The notes beneath the pieces are model-generated. The model saw nothing but the letters and a program-made list of their open reading frames with translations, was not told where the DNA came from and made no database searches. This document shows positions 22,456-32,021 of a stretch of 33,701 nucleotides of DNA, piece after piece. The translations under genes were made by a program, and so were the position numbers. Source of the stretch: an uncultured Spartobacteria bacterium (lineage in GTDB: Bacteria; Verrucomicrobiota; Verrucomicrobiia; Chthoniobacterales; UBA6821); contig CAIOJL010000167.1 of the NCBI GenBank assembly GCA_903858595.1, positions 1 to 33,701 on the forward strand, in the 5' to 3' direction. Position 1 is the first letter of the stretch. Each line of letters begins with the position of its first letter.

Positions 22456-24210
22456 CTATGCGGAGAACCGGCGCGCTAACTCCCCCGGCGAGAGCTGGCT
22501 GATGGTAGGACGCCCCTTCGGGGTGGCGTAGGGGAGATTACAGGCCAGCAGATCCCTGAGGAGCATGCGTGCGCTCTCCTCACCCCCAGGGAGTTTTGCA
22601 CCGGCGGCTGCCAGGCGACTGACGGAGGAGGCAAGCGTCTCGCGTGTGCCTTGATCCAAGGCGGATGAGTCACTCTGGGTTCTGAGTTCGTCCACAAGCC
22701 TGATCACGACTTCCATGACCGGAAGATCGGCTGCATCCGCCGGCACGGCATCGACCTTGACGCTTCCCTGGCCGAAGGATTCGGCCGAGAGACCAGCTTT
22801 CTGAAGAAGCTCGGCATGGGCCTCAATCCACGCGACATCGGCAGGTGAGATGGCAAGTACCTCGGGCAAGAGCAGGCGCTGACTTTCCATCTCTCCAATC
22901 GTCAACCTTGCAAGATAGCGCTCATAGAGAATGCGTTCACGGGCCGCCCGGATCTCGATCAGCATCAGGCTCTCCTGATCCTCAAAAAGCAGGTATCGCC
23001 CGCCCAGCGATCCAATAAATTGGACCGTTGGAGGAGTTGGAAGTTGGAAGTTAGAAGTTGGGAATGAAAACGCAGTAGGTGACTCAGCCAAGCGACCTGA
23101 TTCCACCTCCTGAACCTTAAACTCTCTTTGGGAATCGGATGTCGGCACCCATGCTAGCTTCGAGATAGGGGGAAAGAGCGGGTCTGAGCCGACACCAGGC
23201 GTGAATTTCCCATCCGGAGCCGCCTTTTCCCATGCCGATCGGGCAGCTTGTAGAGCCACGGCACGGATCGCTGCCGGATCACGAAAACGCACCTCACGCT
23301 TGGCCGGGTGCACATTGCAGTCGACGGCAGCCGGATCCATGTCAAAGAAAAGAAACGCCGGAGGGTGGAGCCCCTTAGCCAGCACCCCGTCGCAGGCTTC
23401 CCGCAGGGGGAGCGAGAGGATGGGACTGCGGATCATGCGTCCGTTCACAAAAGTCATCTGCAGCGAACGATCACTCCTACCCTCACCCGGCTTGGCGATC
23501 CATCCGCGGACCCTCACTCCGTGACTTTCGAGTGGAGGCATAGGAAGCAGTTTACCCAGAAATGCATCGCCATGCAGATCCCGGAGGCGAACGGCCAGAT
23601 CCTCCGTGGCGGCTAGGCGGAATACCTCGCGCCCGTCGCGCAGGCAGATGAAGGCGATTTCGGGATGAGCAACGGCCAGGATCTCGATCTGCTGGAGGAT
23701 ATTCGCCGCCTCGGTCTGCTCTCCCCGCAGAAATTTGCGGCGCGCCGGCACATTGAAAAAAAGATCACTCACTTCGATTCTGGTTCCGGGAGCCTCTCCG
23801 CTTTCCTGAACATCATGCACTTTGCCACCGGTCACTGTGATGAGGGTTCCCGCCTCATCCTCTCTGCGTCGAGTAGAGAGTTGAAACCGCGACACACTGG
23901 CAATGCTGGGAAGCGCCTCACCACGGAAGCCCATCGTCGTGATGGCTGTGAGATCTGCACTTTGGCGGATTTTACTGGTCGCATGCCGCTCCAGGCAGAG
24001 TAGGGCATCGGAACGATCCATCCCCGATCCATCATCGGTCACGCGCATCATCCGGGTTCCCCCACGCTGAAACTCGACGGTGATCCGCCTTGCACCGGCA
24101 TCGATGGAGTTCTCCACCAGTTCCTTCACCACCGAGGCGGGGCGTTCCACCACCTCGCCGGCAGCCACCTGGCTGGCGAGAATGTCAGGCAGAACATTGA
24201 TAGATCCCAT
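22456..24210 (-). CDS. mutL: DNA mismatch repair protein MutL
   Basis: MutL links MutS recognition of a mismatch to strand removal. The 584-residue product has the GHKL ATPase: VKELVENSIDAGA with catalytic E30 and N34, DDGSGM (59-64), HATSKI and GFRGEAL (94-100), then the transducer domain with NVHPAKREVRF. The C-terminal dimerisation domain begins near 398. The metal-binding endonuclease motif, normally DQHAxxExxxxE, reads EIRAARERILYE (419-430): the two glutamates remain, but the D, Q and H are lost. The end has NLPYATPKGRPT in place of the usual CPHGRPT. The linker is short and contains repeat-derived FSFPTSNFQLPTPPT. It is a single gene between two gaps. Confidence 0.93.
   Translation of the reverse strand: MGSINVLPDILASQVAAGEVVERPASVVKELVENSIDAGARRITVEFQRGGTRMMRVTDDGSGMDRSDALLCLERHATSKIRQSADLTAITTMGFRGEALPSIASVSRFQLSTRRREDEAGTLITVTGGKVHDVQESGEAPGTRIEVSDLFFNVPARRKFLRGEQTEAANILQQIEILAVAHPEIAFICLRDGREVFRLAATEDLAVRLRDLHGDAFLGKLLPMPPLESHGVRVRGWIAKPGEGRSDRSLQMTFVNGRMIRSPILSLPLREACDGVLAKGLHPPAFLFFDMDPAAVDCNVHPAKREVRFRDPAAIRAVALQAARSAWEKAAPDGKFTPGVGSDPLFPPISKLAWVPTSDSQREFKVQEVESGRLAESPTAFSFPTSNFQLPTPPTVQFIGSLGGRYLLFEDQESLMLIEIRAARERILYERYLARLTIGEMESQRLLLPEVLAISPADVAWIEAHAELLQKAGLSAESFGQGSVKVDAVPADAADLPVMEVVIRLVDELRTQSDSSALDQGTRETLASSVSRLAAAGAKLPGGEESARMLLRDLLACNLPYATPKGRPTISQLSPGELARRFSA
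23028..23070 (-). repeat. Low-complexity repeat inside the mutL linker
   Basis: On the plus strand the stretch reads GTTGGAGGAG, then TTGGAAGTTGGAAGTTAGAA and GTTGGGAATGAAAA. It encodes the linker of MutL in frame (FSFPTSNFQLPTPPT). Its wording matches the gap repeat at 3127-3152, which suggests that an intergenic repeat entered the gene at a tolerant place. Confidence 0.5.
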
Positions 24211-24374
24211 GACTCAAATGTTACAGGCTAAACACCTGGGGCTTAAAGGCAGAAACCCGGATCAGAATACCGAAGGAGAACAATTTCCTCTTATGGATCG
24301 TTTTGGGGGATATGGGATTACTTGATTTGCAGAGTGATGCTCGTAAGAGAGAAAGTCTCCAGAGTGTGGCAGCA

Positions 24375-24395
24375 ATCGGAGAAGGCATCTCCGAT
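24375..24395 (-). terminator. Stem-loop after the symporter gene
   Basis: ATCGGAGA (24375-24382) and TCTCCGAT (24388-24395) form a perfect eight-base stem with a five-base loop, beginning 22 bases past the symporter stop on the minus strand. No T run follows. It is the most likely end of the arabinose operon transcript. The rest of 24211-24417 should contain the mutL promoter, which I could not identify. Confidence 0.45.
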
Positions 24396-24417
24396 CGTGC
24401 ACGTGGCGTCATTCGCG

Positions 24418-26193
24418 CTATCCCCTGAAGTAGAGGTAGCCCCCGATGATCACCATAAGCACCAGGATGGATGCGGCAACTTCACCCCAGCCCCAACTGT
24501 CTCGCGTTTCGACCTTCTCCTCCTCGGAGGTGGTGGCGAAGGTGAGTCCTTTGATCCGGGTGTAGTCCGGTTCGGCGGTCGATTGACTCACCACAACCAT
24601 GACGATGGCGGAGACGATGGTGATCAAGATGCTGAAGTACTGGAAATTGATGTTGTTCACGATCCAGAAAAACGACCCCTCGGGATAGCCGTGCTTGAAT
24701 CCCTCAAGTCCCATGGTCACCGGCGTGTCGACCGCCATGCGGAAAAGACCGAGGATGAAACCGATAATCATCGCCCAAAGGCAACCCTGAGCGTTCAGAC
24801 GCTTGAAGAAGACACCGAAGAAGAAAACCACGAAGATCGGCGGAGCCATGTAACCCTGAACCGCCTGAAGATATTCATAAAGGCCATGAGCCCCCTGGAT
24901 CACGGGAATCCAGAGAAGCGCTATCACGGCCATGACACCCGTGGCGATACGCCCCATGTGAACGAGTTCCTTCTGTGAGGCCTTCGGACGCCATTTTTCA
25001 TAGAGATCCACCGTGAAGAGCGTGGAGCAGGCATTGAAGACACCGGCAAGCGATCCCATGAGAGCCGAGAGCAGACCGGCCACGACAAGACCACGCAGTC
25101 CCGGCGGAAGCAGATCCTTGACCAGCATCGGGAATGCACCCTGCGATCCCTGGGTCTCGAAACTGTGGGTCAGTTCGGGAATCTTGCCGCTCTTCGCCAG
25201 AGCGAAGCAGATCAGTCCGGGAATGATGAAGAGGTAGACGGGAAAGAGCTTCAGAAAAGCAGCAAAGATACTCCCCTGACGGGCCACCTTCTGGTTCGGT
25301 GCCCCCAGGGCGCGCTGGACGATGTACTGGTCAGTACACCAGTACCAGAGTCCGATCACCGGCGCGCAGATGACCATGCCAAGCCAGGGGAATGCGCCGT
25401 TGAAGTACCAAGCCTGTTTCACGATATGGCCGTCGGCTGCTTTTTCCAGCACGGGAGCCCAGGTCGCAATCTGACCAACAGGAATGATGGGCTTCCAGAG
25501 ATTGAACATCTCCGATCCACAGATCGCCCTGAGCTCATTCCATCCGCCGAGTTTGATGAGTCCGTAGATGGTAAGCGTGGCCGATCCACAGATCAAAACA
25601 ACGACCTGAACGGCATCGTTGTAAGCCACCGCCCTCATCCCGCCGATCATGGTGTAGAGGCCGGTCAGGACAATCACGAGGATCGAACCAACCCAAAAGC
25701 TGTTGAGTTCGATGCTTCCAATAGTCAGGTGCATCTCCGGCAGCAGGGTCGAGAAAACAATACCTCCCGCGAAGATGCCGACGGCAATCTTGGAGAGCAC
25801 GAAGGTGATCAGTGAGACGATCGAGAGAATGTAACGCGAGCCCACCGAGAAACGGCGCTCGAGGAACTCAGGCATCGTGAAGACCTGGGAGCGCATGTAG
25901 AAGGGAACGAATACCCACGCGAGTATCAGGAGACACCAGGCATGGAGTTCATAATGGGCCAGAGCGACACCATCCTTGGCTCCGGAACCGGCCAGACCGA
26001 CAATATGCTCGGAGCCGATGTTAGAGGCGAAGATGGAGGCGCCGATCACCCACCAACCGAGATTACGTCCCGCAAGGAAGTAATCCTGAGCGGTATCTTC
26101 ACGCTGATTGATGACCCAGATCGCGACTCCGGCAAGAAGAGCGAAATAGGCGCCTATGGCTATCCAGTCGAGTGTTCCGAGTGTGTTGTTCAT
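24418..26193 (-). CDS. SSS-family sodium/sugar symporter, probably for L-arabinose
   Basis: The 591-residue product is a multi-pass membrane carrier of the solute:sodium symporter family, with about 14 hydrophobic segments. SGLT-like signatures are present: FLAGRNLGWWVIGASIFASN, IGSEHIVGLAGSGA, GGMRAVAYNDAVQ, and ALMGSLAGVFNACSTLFTVD with the conserved sodium-site serine/threonine region. The last segment at the C-terminus (SILVLMVIIGGYLYFRG) is preceded by a charged loop. It is the final gene of the galM-araBAD cluster, 37 bases after araD, so import of L-arabinose with sodium is the natural reading. Another pentose or galactose is possible. The leader is C-rich on the coding strand without a ribosome binding site. 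Confidence 0.88.
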   Translation of the reverse strand: MNNTLGTLDWIAIGAYFALLAGVAIWVINQREDTAQDYFLAGRNLGWWVIGASIFASNIGSEHIVGLAGSGAKDGVALAHYELHAWCLLILAWVFVPFYMRSQVFTMPEFLERRFSVGSRYILSIVSLITFVLSKIAVGIFAGGIVFSTLLPEMHLTIGSIELNSFWVGSILVIVLTGLYTMIGGMRAVAYNDAVQVVVLICGSATLTIYGLIKLGGWNELRAICGSEMFNLWKPIIPVGQIATWAPVLEKAADGHIVKQAWYFNGAFPWLGMVICAPVIGLWYWCTDQYIVQRALGAPNQKVARQGSIFAAFLKLFPVYLFIIPGLICFALAKSGKIPELTHSFETQGSQGAFPMLVKDLLPPGLRGLVVAGLLSALMGSLAGVFNACSTLFTVDLYEKWRPKASQKELVHMGRIATGVMAVIALLWIPVIQGAHGLYEYLQAVQGYMAPPIFVVFFFGVFFKRLNAQGCLWAMIIGFILGLFRMAVDTPVTMGLEGFKHGYPEGSFFWIVNNINFQYFSILITIVSAIVMVVVSQSTAEPDYTRIKGLTFATTSEEEKVETRDSWGWGEVAASILVLMVIIGGYLYFRG

Positions 26194-26230
26194 GGGGGAG
26201 GGATGGGGGAATTAGGTGATGAAAACGGAA

Positions 26231-26923
26231 TCAGGTCTGCCCGTAGTAAGCATCCTTTCCGTGCTTGCGGAGGAAGTGCTTCTCACGCAGCGCCACGGGG
26301 AGTTCTCTAACCGAGGGATTCAGGGCGATGGTCTTGAGAGCCATCTCGGCGCAGATCTCGAGAGCGAGGGCGTACTCGACGGCCTTGTGTGCAGTGGTAC
26401 CCCAAGCGAAGGGGCCGTGCCCAGCAACCAGCACTGCGGGAACTTCCATGGGATCACTTCCTGCAAAGGCCTCGATGATCACCTTGCCGGTCTCCCATTC
26501 ATAGTCACCGGAGATCTCTTCGGGAGTCATGTGGCGGGTCACCGGCACGTCACCGCGAAAATGGTCGGAATGCGTGGTACCGAGGCATGGGAGCGGAGTA
26601 AGCGCCTGGGCGAAGGCAACCGCATTGCGCGAGTGGGTGTGGACAACCGCCCCGATGTCTACAAAGGTATGGTAGAGGCAGCGGTGAGTCGGCGAATCGG
26701 AAGAGGGACGGAGTGTTCCTTCCACGACATTCCCCTCCAGATCAACGATCACCATCTGATCTGGGGTGAGATCGGCGTAACCAACCCCGCTCGGCTTGAT
26801 AGCGAAAACCCCGGCGGCACGGTCGATCACGCTGACATTGCCGAAGGTCAGGTCGACGAGCCCTGTCGCCGGGAGACGACGGTTGGCCTCACAGCACTCC
26901 TCTCGTATAGAACGATGGTTCAT
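26231..26923 (-). CDS. araD: L-ribulose-5-phosphate 4-epimerase
   Basis: AraD converts L-ribulose 5-phosphate to D-xylulose 5-phosphate, the last step of the bacterial arabinose route. The 230-residue product is a class II aldolase fold with the zinc site HTHSRNAVAFAQ (H95, H97) and H169 in AGHGPFAWG. D76 in RPSSDSPTH is the conserved catalytic residue, and FGNVS and KPSGV bind phosphate. Residue numbering runs nearly parallel to the E. coli enzyme (231 residues). It begins nine bases after araA. Confidence 0.95.
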   Translation of the reverse strand: MNHRSIREECCEANRRLPATGLVDLTFGNVSVIDRAAGVFAIKPSGVGYADLTPDQMVIVDLEGNVVEGTLRPSSDSPTHRCLYHTFVDIGAVVHTHSRNAVAFAQALTPLPCLGTTHSDHFRGDVPVTRHMTPEEISGDYEWETGKVIIEAFAGSDPMEVPAVLVAGHGPFAWGTTAHKAVEYALALEICAEMALKTIALNPSVRELPVALREKHFLRKHGKDAYYGQT

Positions 26924-26932
26924 AAAAGGAGC

Positions 26933-28447
26933 TTACATGCGGCCGAGGCCGGGGGCGATATGGTAGTAGATCTCGTTGTTGCGGAGTTGCTGGCGGAACT
27001 CGCGGGTCCTCGTCTCCGCGTCGATAATGGCAACCTCCACTCCGGCAATCTCGGAAAGGTCCTCGATATGCTCGGCAGTAACCGCATAGCTGTAGCCGGT
27101 ATGGTGGGCTCCTCCGGCCTGTATCCAGGCGCCGACGGCAGTCTTGAAATCAGGGCGGCAAGTCCAGACGGCGCGCGCCACGGGGAGCTTCGGAAGATCG
27201 TGCGGCGGCTTGATCGCGTCGACCTCGTTAACAAGGAAGCGGAAGCGATTGCCAAGATCCATGAGGGCCACATTGACGGCAGCTCCGGGACGAGCGTCGA
27301 AAACCAGCCGGGCGGGATCGGCCTTGCCTCCGATGCCAAGGGGATGCACCTCAAGCCGGGGACGACCCTCAGCGATCGAGGGGCAGATCTCCAGCATATG
27401 TGATCCAAGGACAAGTTGGCCGGAGGGATTGAGCTCATAGGTATAGTCCTCCATGAAGGATGCACCGCCGGGCAGACCATCCGCGATCACCTTCATGGCG
27501 CGCACGACGGCGGCCGTCTTCCAGTCCCCCTCGCCGGCGAAGCCGTAGCCGTCGGCCATGAGGCGCTGGACGGCAAGGCCGGGAAGCTGGGCGAGACCGT
27601 GTAAATCCTCGAAGGTATCGCTGAAGCCGGTGAACCCACCCTCCTCAAGGAAGGAGCGAAGCCCGATTTCCTGACGGGCATTATAGCGGAGGATCGCATG
27701 GCGGTCGCCTGCCTTGCGGAGTGCGGGGGCCACCTCATAGGTCGCCTCATACTCGGCGCAGAGGGTATCGATTGAGGCGTCATTCACCGCCTCCATGACC
27801 GCCCTGAGATCGCCGACGCCGTGCGTGTTAACAGAGAATCCAAAGCGAGCTTCGGCCGCGACCTTGTCACCGTCGGTCACGGCGACCTGGCGCATATTAT
27901 CACCGAAGCGTACATAGCGGCCATTCTGCCAGTCAGCCCAGGCACGGGTGACACGCATCCAGGCGGCGACGCGGTCCTGGACCTCGAAGTCGCTCCAGTG
28001 ACCGACCACCACCTTGCGAGGAAGGCGCAGTCGGGCATGGATGAAGCCGTGCTCACGGTCGCCGTGGGCGGCCTGGTTCAGGTTCATAAAATCCATGTCG
28101 ATCTCGGCCCAAGGCAAATCCTGGTTGAACTGCGTGGCGAGATGGAGGAGCGGCTTGCGCAACTGAAGCAGGCCGTTGATCCACATTTTGGAGGGAGAGA
28201 AGGTGTGACACCACGTGATGACACCAGCACAGGTCGAGTTGTTATTGGCCTCGAGAAGAGTCGCGCGGATCTCCTCAGGACGGGTCAGGATAGGCTTAAA
28301 GACAAGCTTGAGCGGGAGGCGACCCGAGGCGTTGAGCTGGTCGACGATGCTTTGGGAATTTGCGGTGACCTGGAGAAGAGGCCCCTCACCGTAGAGGTGC
28401 TGAGTACCAGTGAGAAACCAGATTTCGGAGTTCGGGATGTTTTTCAT
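26933..28447 (-). CDS. araA: L-arabinose isomerase
   Basis: AraA interconverts L-arabinose and L-ribulose using manganese. The 504-residue product keeps the active-site residues at the same positions as in E. coli: E306 in [13 protein letters not shown]333 in [10 protein letters not shown]350 in [12 protein letters not shown], and the GGAHHT histidine pair at 448-449. The N-terminus ([20 protein letters not shown]) is typical, as is the length. It follows araB by 47 bases and precedes araD by nine. D-galactose may also be used, as in many members of the family. Confidence 0.96.
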   Translation of the reverse strand: MKNIPNSEIWFLTGTQHLYGEGPLLQVTANSQSIVDQLNASGRLPLKLVFKPILTRPEEIRATLLEANNNSTCAGVITWCHTFSPSKMWINGLLQLRKPLLHLATQFNQDLPWAEIDMDFMNLNQAAHGDREHGFIHARLRLPRKVVVGHWSDFEVQDRVAAWMRVTRAWADWQNGRYVRFGDNMRQVAVTDGDKVAAEARFGFSVNTHGVGDLRAVMEAVNDASIDTLCAEYEATYEVAPALRKAGDRHAILRYNARQEIGLRSFLEEGGFTGFSDTFEDLHGLAQLPGLAVQRLMADGYGFAGEGDWKTAAVVRAMKVIADGLPGGASFMEDYTYELNPSGQLVLGSHMLEICPSIAEGRPRLEVHPLGIGGKADPARLVFDARPGAAVNVALMDLGNRFRFLVNEVDAIKPPHDLPKLPVARAVWTCRPDFKTAVGAWIQAGGAHHTGYSYAVTAEHIEDLSEIAGVEVAIIDAETRTREFRQQLRNNEIYYHIAPGLGRM

Positions 28448-28494
28448 GAGTTTGATGAATGGGTGAGTGGGTAAATGATTGAGGATTGGTCGGA

Positions 28495-30168
28495 TCAGGA
28501 GATGCTTTTCTTGCTGAGAGAGAGCAGGTCCTTCATGACGCGGGAGAGATCGCTCTTCCTGTTCAAACCTCCAAAGGCATCGTGAATCTCGCGGTAGAGC
28601 ACGTAGAGTTTATTATAGGTAAGCTGGGCGGAAGGGTTTGGTTTATAGGATTTGGGCTGAAGCTTCACCATCGCCTTCTGGGCGGTCTGGAAGTTTGGGT
28701 GGGCTCCCGCAAGCACGGCGGCCGAGATGGCCGATCCGAGCGCGCAGGCCTGACTGGAGCCCGCAATCTGGATCGTGCATCCTGTGATGTCGGCATAGAT
28801 CTGCATCAGCATCGGATTCTTCTCCGCAATTCCTCCGGCGCAGACAACCCGCTTCACGGGAATACCATACTCACGGATCCGTTCGATGATCGTGCGGGCC
28901 CCGAAAGCCGTGGACTCGATCAGCGCGCGGTAGATCTCGGCGCTGGTTGTGTGAAGGGTCTGGCCGATGACGCCGCCGGTCAGGAGAGGATCGACGAGGA
29001 TCGTGCGGTTACCATTGTGCCAGTCAAGGGCCAGCAGGCCGCTCTGGCCGGGCTTCAGCTTGGCCGCTTCTTTGGTGAGCGTGCCGTGCAGGGCGGCGTC
29101 ACCGCCGCAGATCCCCTCGACCCACCACTTGAAGATGTCTCCGACTGCTGACTGGCCCGCCTCGATGCCGAAAAACCCTGGAAGGATCGCTCCCGGAACG
29201 ATTCCGCAGATGCCGGGGATGTCGGCCACTTTCTTACTCATCGGGACCACTGCGCAGTCGCAGGTGGAGGTGCCGATCACCTTGACGAGCGTTCCTTCCG
29301 AGACACCGCATGCGATGGCTCCATAGTGTACGTCGAACTCACCGATGGCGATCGATATGCCGGCGGGAAGGTCGAGTTTCTTTGCCCAGGCCGGACAGAG
29401 AGCCCCGGCCGATTCGGTGGCGTCGTGGGCTTTGTTGTATAGACGCTCGCGGAGCGCTGGCAATTTGGGATGGAGCATCCCGAGGAACTTCTTGTCGGGG
29501 AGTCCGTTCCAGTCGTCGCTGTAGAGGGCCTTGTGTCCTGCGGCGCAAATACCTCGCTTCACCTTGAGCGGATCAACTACTCCCGCGAGCACCGAGGGGA
29601 TCCAATCCGCGAGTTCAACCCAGGAATAGGCAGCGTCAAAAACCTTCGGGGCAACCTTCAGGCAGTGCCAGATCTTGCTCCACCACCACTCGGAGGAGTA
29701 GGTATTGCCGCACTTGGCGATGTACTGGGGGCGGTGTTTGGCCGCAAGTTCCGTGATCCGGGATGCCTCCTCCCATGAGGTGTGGTCTTTCCAGAGCCAG
29801 CACTGGGCGGCGAGGTTTTTCTTCCACTTCGGATCCTGAGCGAGAGCCGCGTTCTTGCGATCAACGGGGATCGGGCTGGAACCAGTGGTGTCGACGCCCA
29901 AGCCGATCACCTGGTCGGGAGAGAATCCGGCCTGCTTTGTGGCCGCCACAAGAGCCCCCTTTACTGATTTCTCAAGCCCCAGCAGATAATCTCCCGGATG
30001 CTGACGGGCCAGATGGATATCCTTCGGGTCCAACAGGATACCTTGGTTGCCGCTCGGGTAATTGAAAACAGCGCTGCCGAACTCCTTTCCGTCTCGGCAT
30101 CGTACTACCAAGGCGCGGACAGAATTGGTTCCGTAATCAATGCCGATTGTGAAGGTCTCTTGTTTCAT
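28495..30168 (-). CDS. araB: Ribulokinase
   Basis: AraB phosphorylates L-ribulose to L-ribulose 5-phosphate with ATP. The 557-residue product is an FGGY-family kinase: it starts [17 protein letters not shown] (phosphate-1 motif), has [13 protein letters not shown], the second nucleotide site at [15 protein letters not shown], and the adenosine-binding region [20 protein letters not shown] near the end. The length is close to E. coli AraB (566). Its ATG overlaps the galM stop as ATGA, so it is translated together with galM. Confidence 0.95.
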   Translation of the reverse strand: MKQETFTIGIDYGTNSVRALVVRCRDGKEFGSAVFNYPSGNQGILLDPKDIHLARQHPGDYLLGLEKSVKGALVAATKQAGFSPDQVIGLGVDTTGSSPIPVDRKNAALAQDPKWKKNLAAQCWLWKDHTSWEEASRITELAAKHRPQYIAKCGNTYSSEWWWSKIWHCLKVAPKVFDAAYSWVELADWIPSVLAGVVDPLKVKRGICAAGHKALYSDDWNGLPDKKFLGMLHPKLPALRERLYNKAHDATESAGALCPAWAKKLDLPAGISIAIGEFDVHYGAIACGVSEGTLVKVIGTSTCDCAVVPMSKKVADIPGICGIVPGAILPGFFGIEAGQSAVGDIFKWWVEGICGGDAALHGTLTKEAAKLKPGQSGLLALDWHNGNRTILVDPLLTGGVIGQTLHTTSAEIYRALIESTAFGARTIIERIREYGIPVKRVVCAGGIAEKNPMLMQIYADITGCTIQIAGSSQACALGSAISAAVLAGAHPNFQTAQKAMVKLQPKSYKPNPSAQLTYNKLYVLYREIHDAFGGLNRKSDLSRVMKDLLSLSKKSIS

Positions 30169-31238
30169 AGAAAGCGGTAGATGATCGTATTTTTGTAGGT
30201 CTGGCCGGGTCTCAGCACGGTGGAGGGGAAGTTCTTGTGATTCGGCGAATCAGGGAAGTGCTGCGGCTCGAGGCAGAAACCATTGCGGAATCCATAGATC
30301 TTGCCCCCTTTCCCGGTAAGGGTGCCATCAAGAAAGTTACCGGTATAGAATTGCATACCGGGTGCCGTGGAGAGCACTTCCATAACGCGTCCACTTTTCG
30401 GTTCCTTCACCTTGGCGATCATGCCGAGTTTTCCCAGAGGTTTGTCGACAATCCAGTTGTGGTCGTACCCTTTGCTGATCTGGAGTTGCTCGTCTTTTTG
30501 ATTAATGCGTTCGCCGATGGCCGTCGGGTTGCGGAAGTCAAGGGGGGTCCCCTTCACCGGAGAGATCTTACCGGTCGGGATCTGGTGCTTATCCACAGGC
30601 GTGAACTTATCCGCATGGATGGTCACCACATGGCCGAGGATGTCGCCGCTTCCATGACCCGCGAGGTTGAAGTAGCTGTGATGAGTGAGGTTCACGATTG
30701 TCGGCTTGTCGGTCTTGGCGCGGTAGACCAGCTTGAGTTCGTTCTTGTTGGTGAAGGTATAGGTGGCCGTGACCGAGAGCTTACCCGGATACCCTTCTTC
30801 TCCATCCTGGCTTACATAGGTGAGCTTCAGCGCAGGACCCTGCTTGGTCTCCACGGGAGTGGCGCTCCAGACCACCTTGTCGAATCCCTTCCCTCCATGA
30901 AGAGAATTGGGCCCATTATTCACAGGCAGGCAATAAATCTTCCCCTCAAGCTTGAAGGTTCCCTTGGCGATGCGGTTGCCGTAGCGGCCTACAATGCAAC
31001 CGAAGTAGGGGCTCTTCTGCTCGTAATCGCCGATCTTGCTGAAGCCAAAGACGACATCGTCGAATCTGCCATTGCGGTCAGGAACACGGAGCGAGGTGAC
31101 CGTGCCGCCGTAGTTGATGATCGAGACACAGGCTCCATGGGCATTGGCAAGCGTGTACTGAGTGACTTTCTGGCCGTCGGTCGTTGCCCCGAAAGGCTTG
31201 GAAGTAATGGAGGAGTATTCCACAGGGGTCAGGGTCAT
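30165..31238 (-). CDS. galM: Aldose 1-epimerase (mutarotase)
   Basis: GalM speeds interconversion of the alpha and beta anomers of aldoses such as galactose, and acts on arabinose and xylose too. The 357-residue product shows NYGGTVTSLRVPDRNG, GRYGNRIAKGTF, NSLHGGKGFDK, the catalytic histidine region NLTHHSYFNLAGHG (184-197), and the catalytic glutamate E324 in NGFCLEPQHFPDSPNH. I chose the ATG at 31238; the open frame runs back to 31391, but the added residues (MRMPWDGGQGASEAAVVS and on) show no similarity. It is the first gene of the arabinose operon. There is no signal peptide, so it works in the cytoplasm. Confidence 0.93.
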   Translation of the reverse strand: MTLTPVEYSSITSKPFGATTDGQKVTQYTLANAHGACVSIINYGGTVTSLRVPDRNGRFDDVVFGFSKIGDYEQKSPYFGCIVGRYGNRIAKGTFKLEGKIYCLPVNNGPNSLHGGKGFDKVVWSATPVETKQGPALKLTYVSQDGEEGYPGKLSVTATYTFTNKNELKLVYRAKTDKPTIVNLTHHSYFNLAGHGSGDILGHVVTIHADKFTPVDKHQIPTGKISPVKGTPLDFRNPTAIGERINQKDEQLQISKGYDHNWIVDKPLGKLGMIAKVKEPKSGRVMEVLSTAPGMQFYTGNFLDGTLTGKGGKIYGFRNGFCLEPQHFPDSPNHKNFPSTVLRPGQTYKNTIIYRFL

Positions 31239-31532
31239 GGAGTTGGTATGGTCATTAGAGCGGTTTTGCTTATCCTCTAGACAGTCTTTGCGGCGGCATG
31301 AACGTTGGGCTGTATCACATCGCTTGGGCAGTAGTGCAGAGACTACAGCCGCTTCGCTTGCTCCTTGCCCACCATCCCAAGGCATCCGCAAATTCTTTGT
31401 CTATATCTCAATCAAAAACGCTCTAAGGAAAACTGGTGCCAAAATTTCCTAGTTATCGCTTTCATCCTCTTCATCCCTGTGAATTTTCTCTGCGTCTCCG
31501 CTCCTCTTCGGGAGATCTGAAACGCTGCGGTA
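31239..31532. promoter_or_regulatory. Leader region of the arabinose operon
   Basis: This 294-base gap lies between galM and slyD, both on the minus strand, so it holds the promoter of the arabinose operon and the end of slyD. I see an imperfectly placed inverted pair GGCTGTA (31308-31314) and TACAGCC (31344-31350), the dispersed repeat at 31460-31482, and a TTTTCTCTGCGTCTCCGC string after it. No gene for a regulator is near, and I cannot name an operator with confidence. Confidence 0.35.
31460..31482 (+). repeat. Dispersed intergenic repeat, copy 3
   Basis: TTTCATCCTCTTCATCCCTG at the start of this 23-base stretch differs from copy 1 (11142-11164) by one base. It is followed by AATTTTCTCTGCGTCTCCGC, another phrase with a repeat-like look. 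Confidence 0.55.
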
Positions 31533-32021
31533 TTAGTGATGATGGTCGCCGTCACCGTGCACATGACCGTGCTTGATTTCCTCGGCGGTAGCGGCTCGAA
31601 CTTCACAGATCTTGATGTCGAAGTTGAGATTCATGCCGGCTAGCGGATGATTGCCATCCAGGGTCACTTTGTTCCCCTCGATCTTGGAGACGACCACGAC
31701 CTGTTCGTCTTTCTCGCTATCATGGGAGGATTCCAACTGCATGCCCTCCTCGAGTTCATCGCCGCCCTCGATCTGATCGGCATCGACCACGGCGATCTTC
31801 GCCGGATCGATAAGGCCGTATCCATCCTCGGGAGCGACGCTGATCTTGAAAGTATCCCCGGTGCGTTTGCCCTCCATGGTCTTCTCAAGGCCCTTGACGA
31901 TCTGTCCCTCGCCTTGCAGGTAGGCTAGAGGGCCCGCTTCCTTTGAGGAGTCAATGAGTTCCTTGTCATCGTCAGTGAGCGTGTAGTCGAAGAGGACGAC
32001 GGAACCTTTAGTGATGGTCAT
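31533..32021 (-). CDS. slyD: FKBP-type peptidyl-prolyl isomerase, SlyD type
   Basis: SlyD-type proteins catalyse proline isomerisation and act as chaperones; in some bacteria they also carry nickel. The 162-residue product has the FKBP halves around an inserted flap: VVLFDYTLTDDDKELIDSS, AYLQGEGQIVKGLEKTMEGK, APEDGYG, the flap region about 70-120, then NHPLAGMNLNFDIKICEVR. A His-rich tail (HGHVHGDGDHHH) could bind metal, as in SlyD. I chose the ATG at 32021 rather than the upstream extension to 32138, whose 39 residues resemble no domain. It is divergent from the VOC gene, with 119 bases between them. Confidence 0.92.
   Translation of the reverse strand: MTITKGSVVLFDYTLTDDDKELIDSSKEAGPLAYLQGEGQIVKGLEKTMEGKRTGDTFKISVAPEDGYGLIDPAKIAVVDADQIEGGDELEEGMQLESSHDSEKDEQVVVVSKIEGNKVTLDGNHPLAGMNLNFDIKICEVRAATAEEIKHGHVHGDGDHHH

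Noticed and set aside
26216-27403. Long plus-strand frames opposite araD, araA and galM (also 30237-31280)
   Set aside because: The opposite-strand genes have perfect active-site motifs; the plus-strand products have no recognisable features.
31239-31391. N-terminal extension of GalM to 31391
   Set aside because: The added 51 residues have no similarity to mutarotases and no signal peptide; the family starts near the ATG at 31238.
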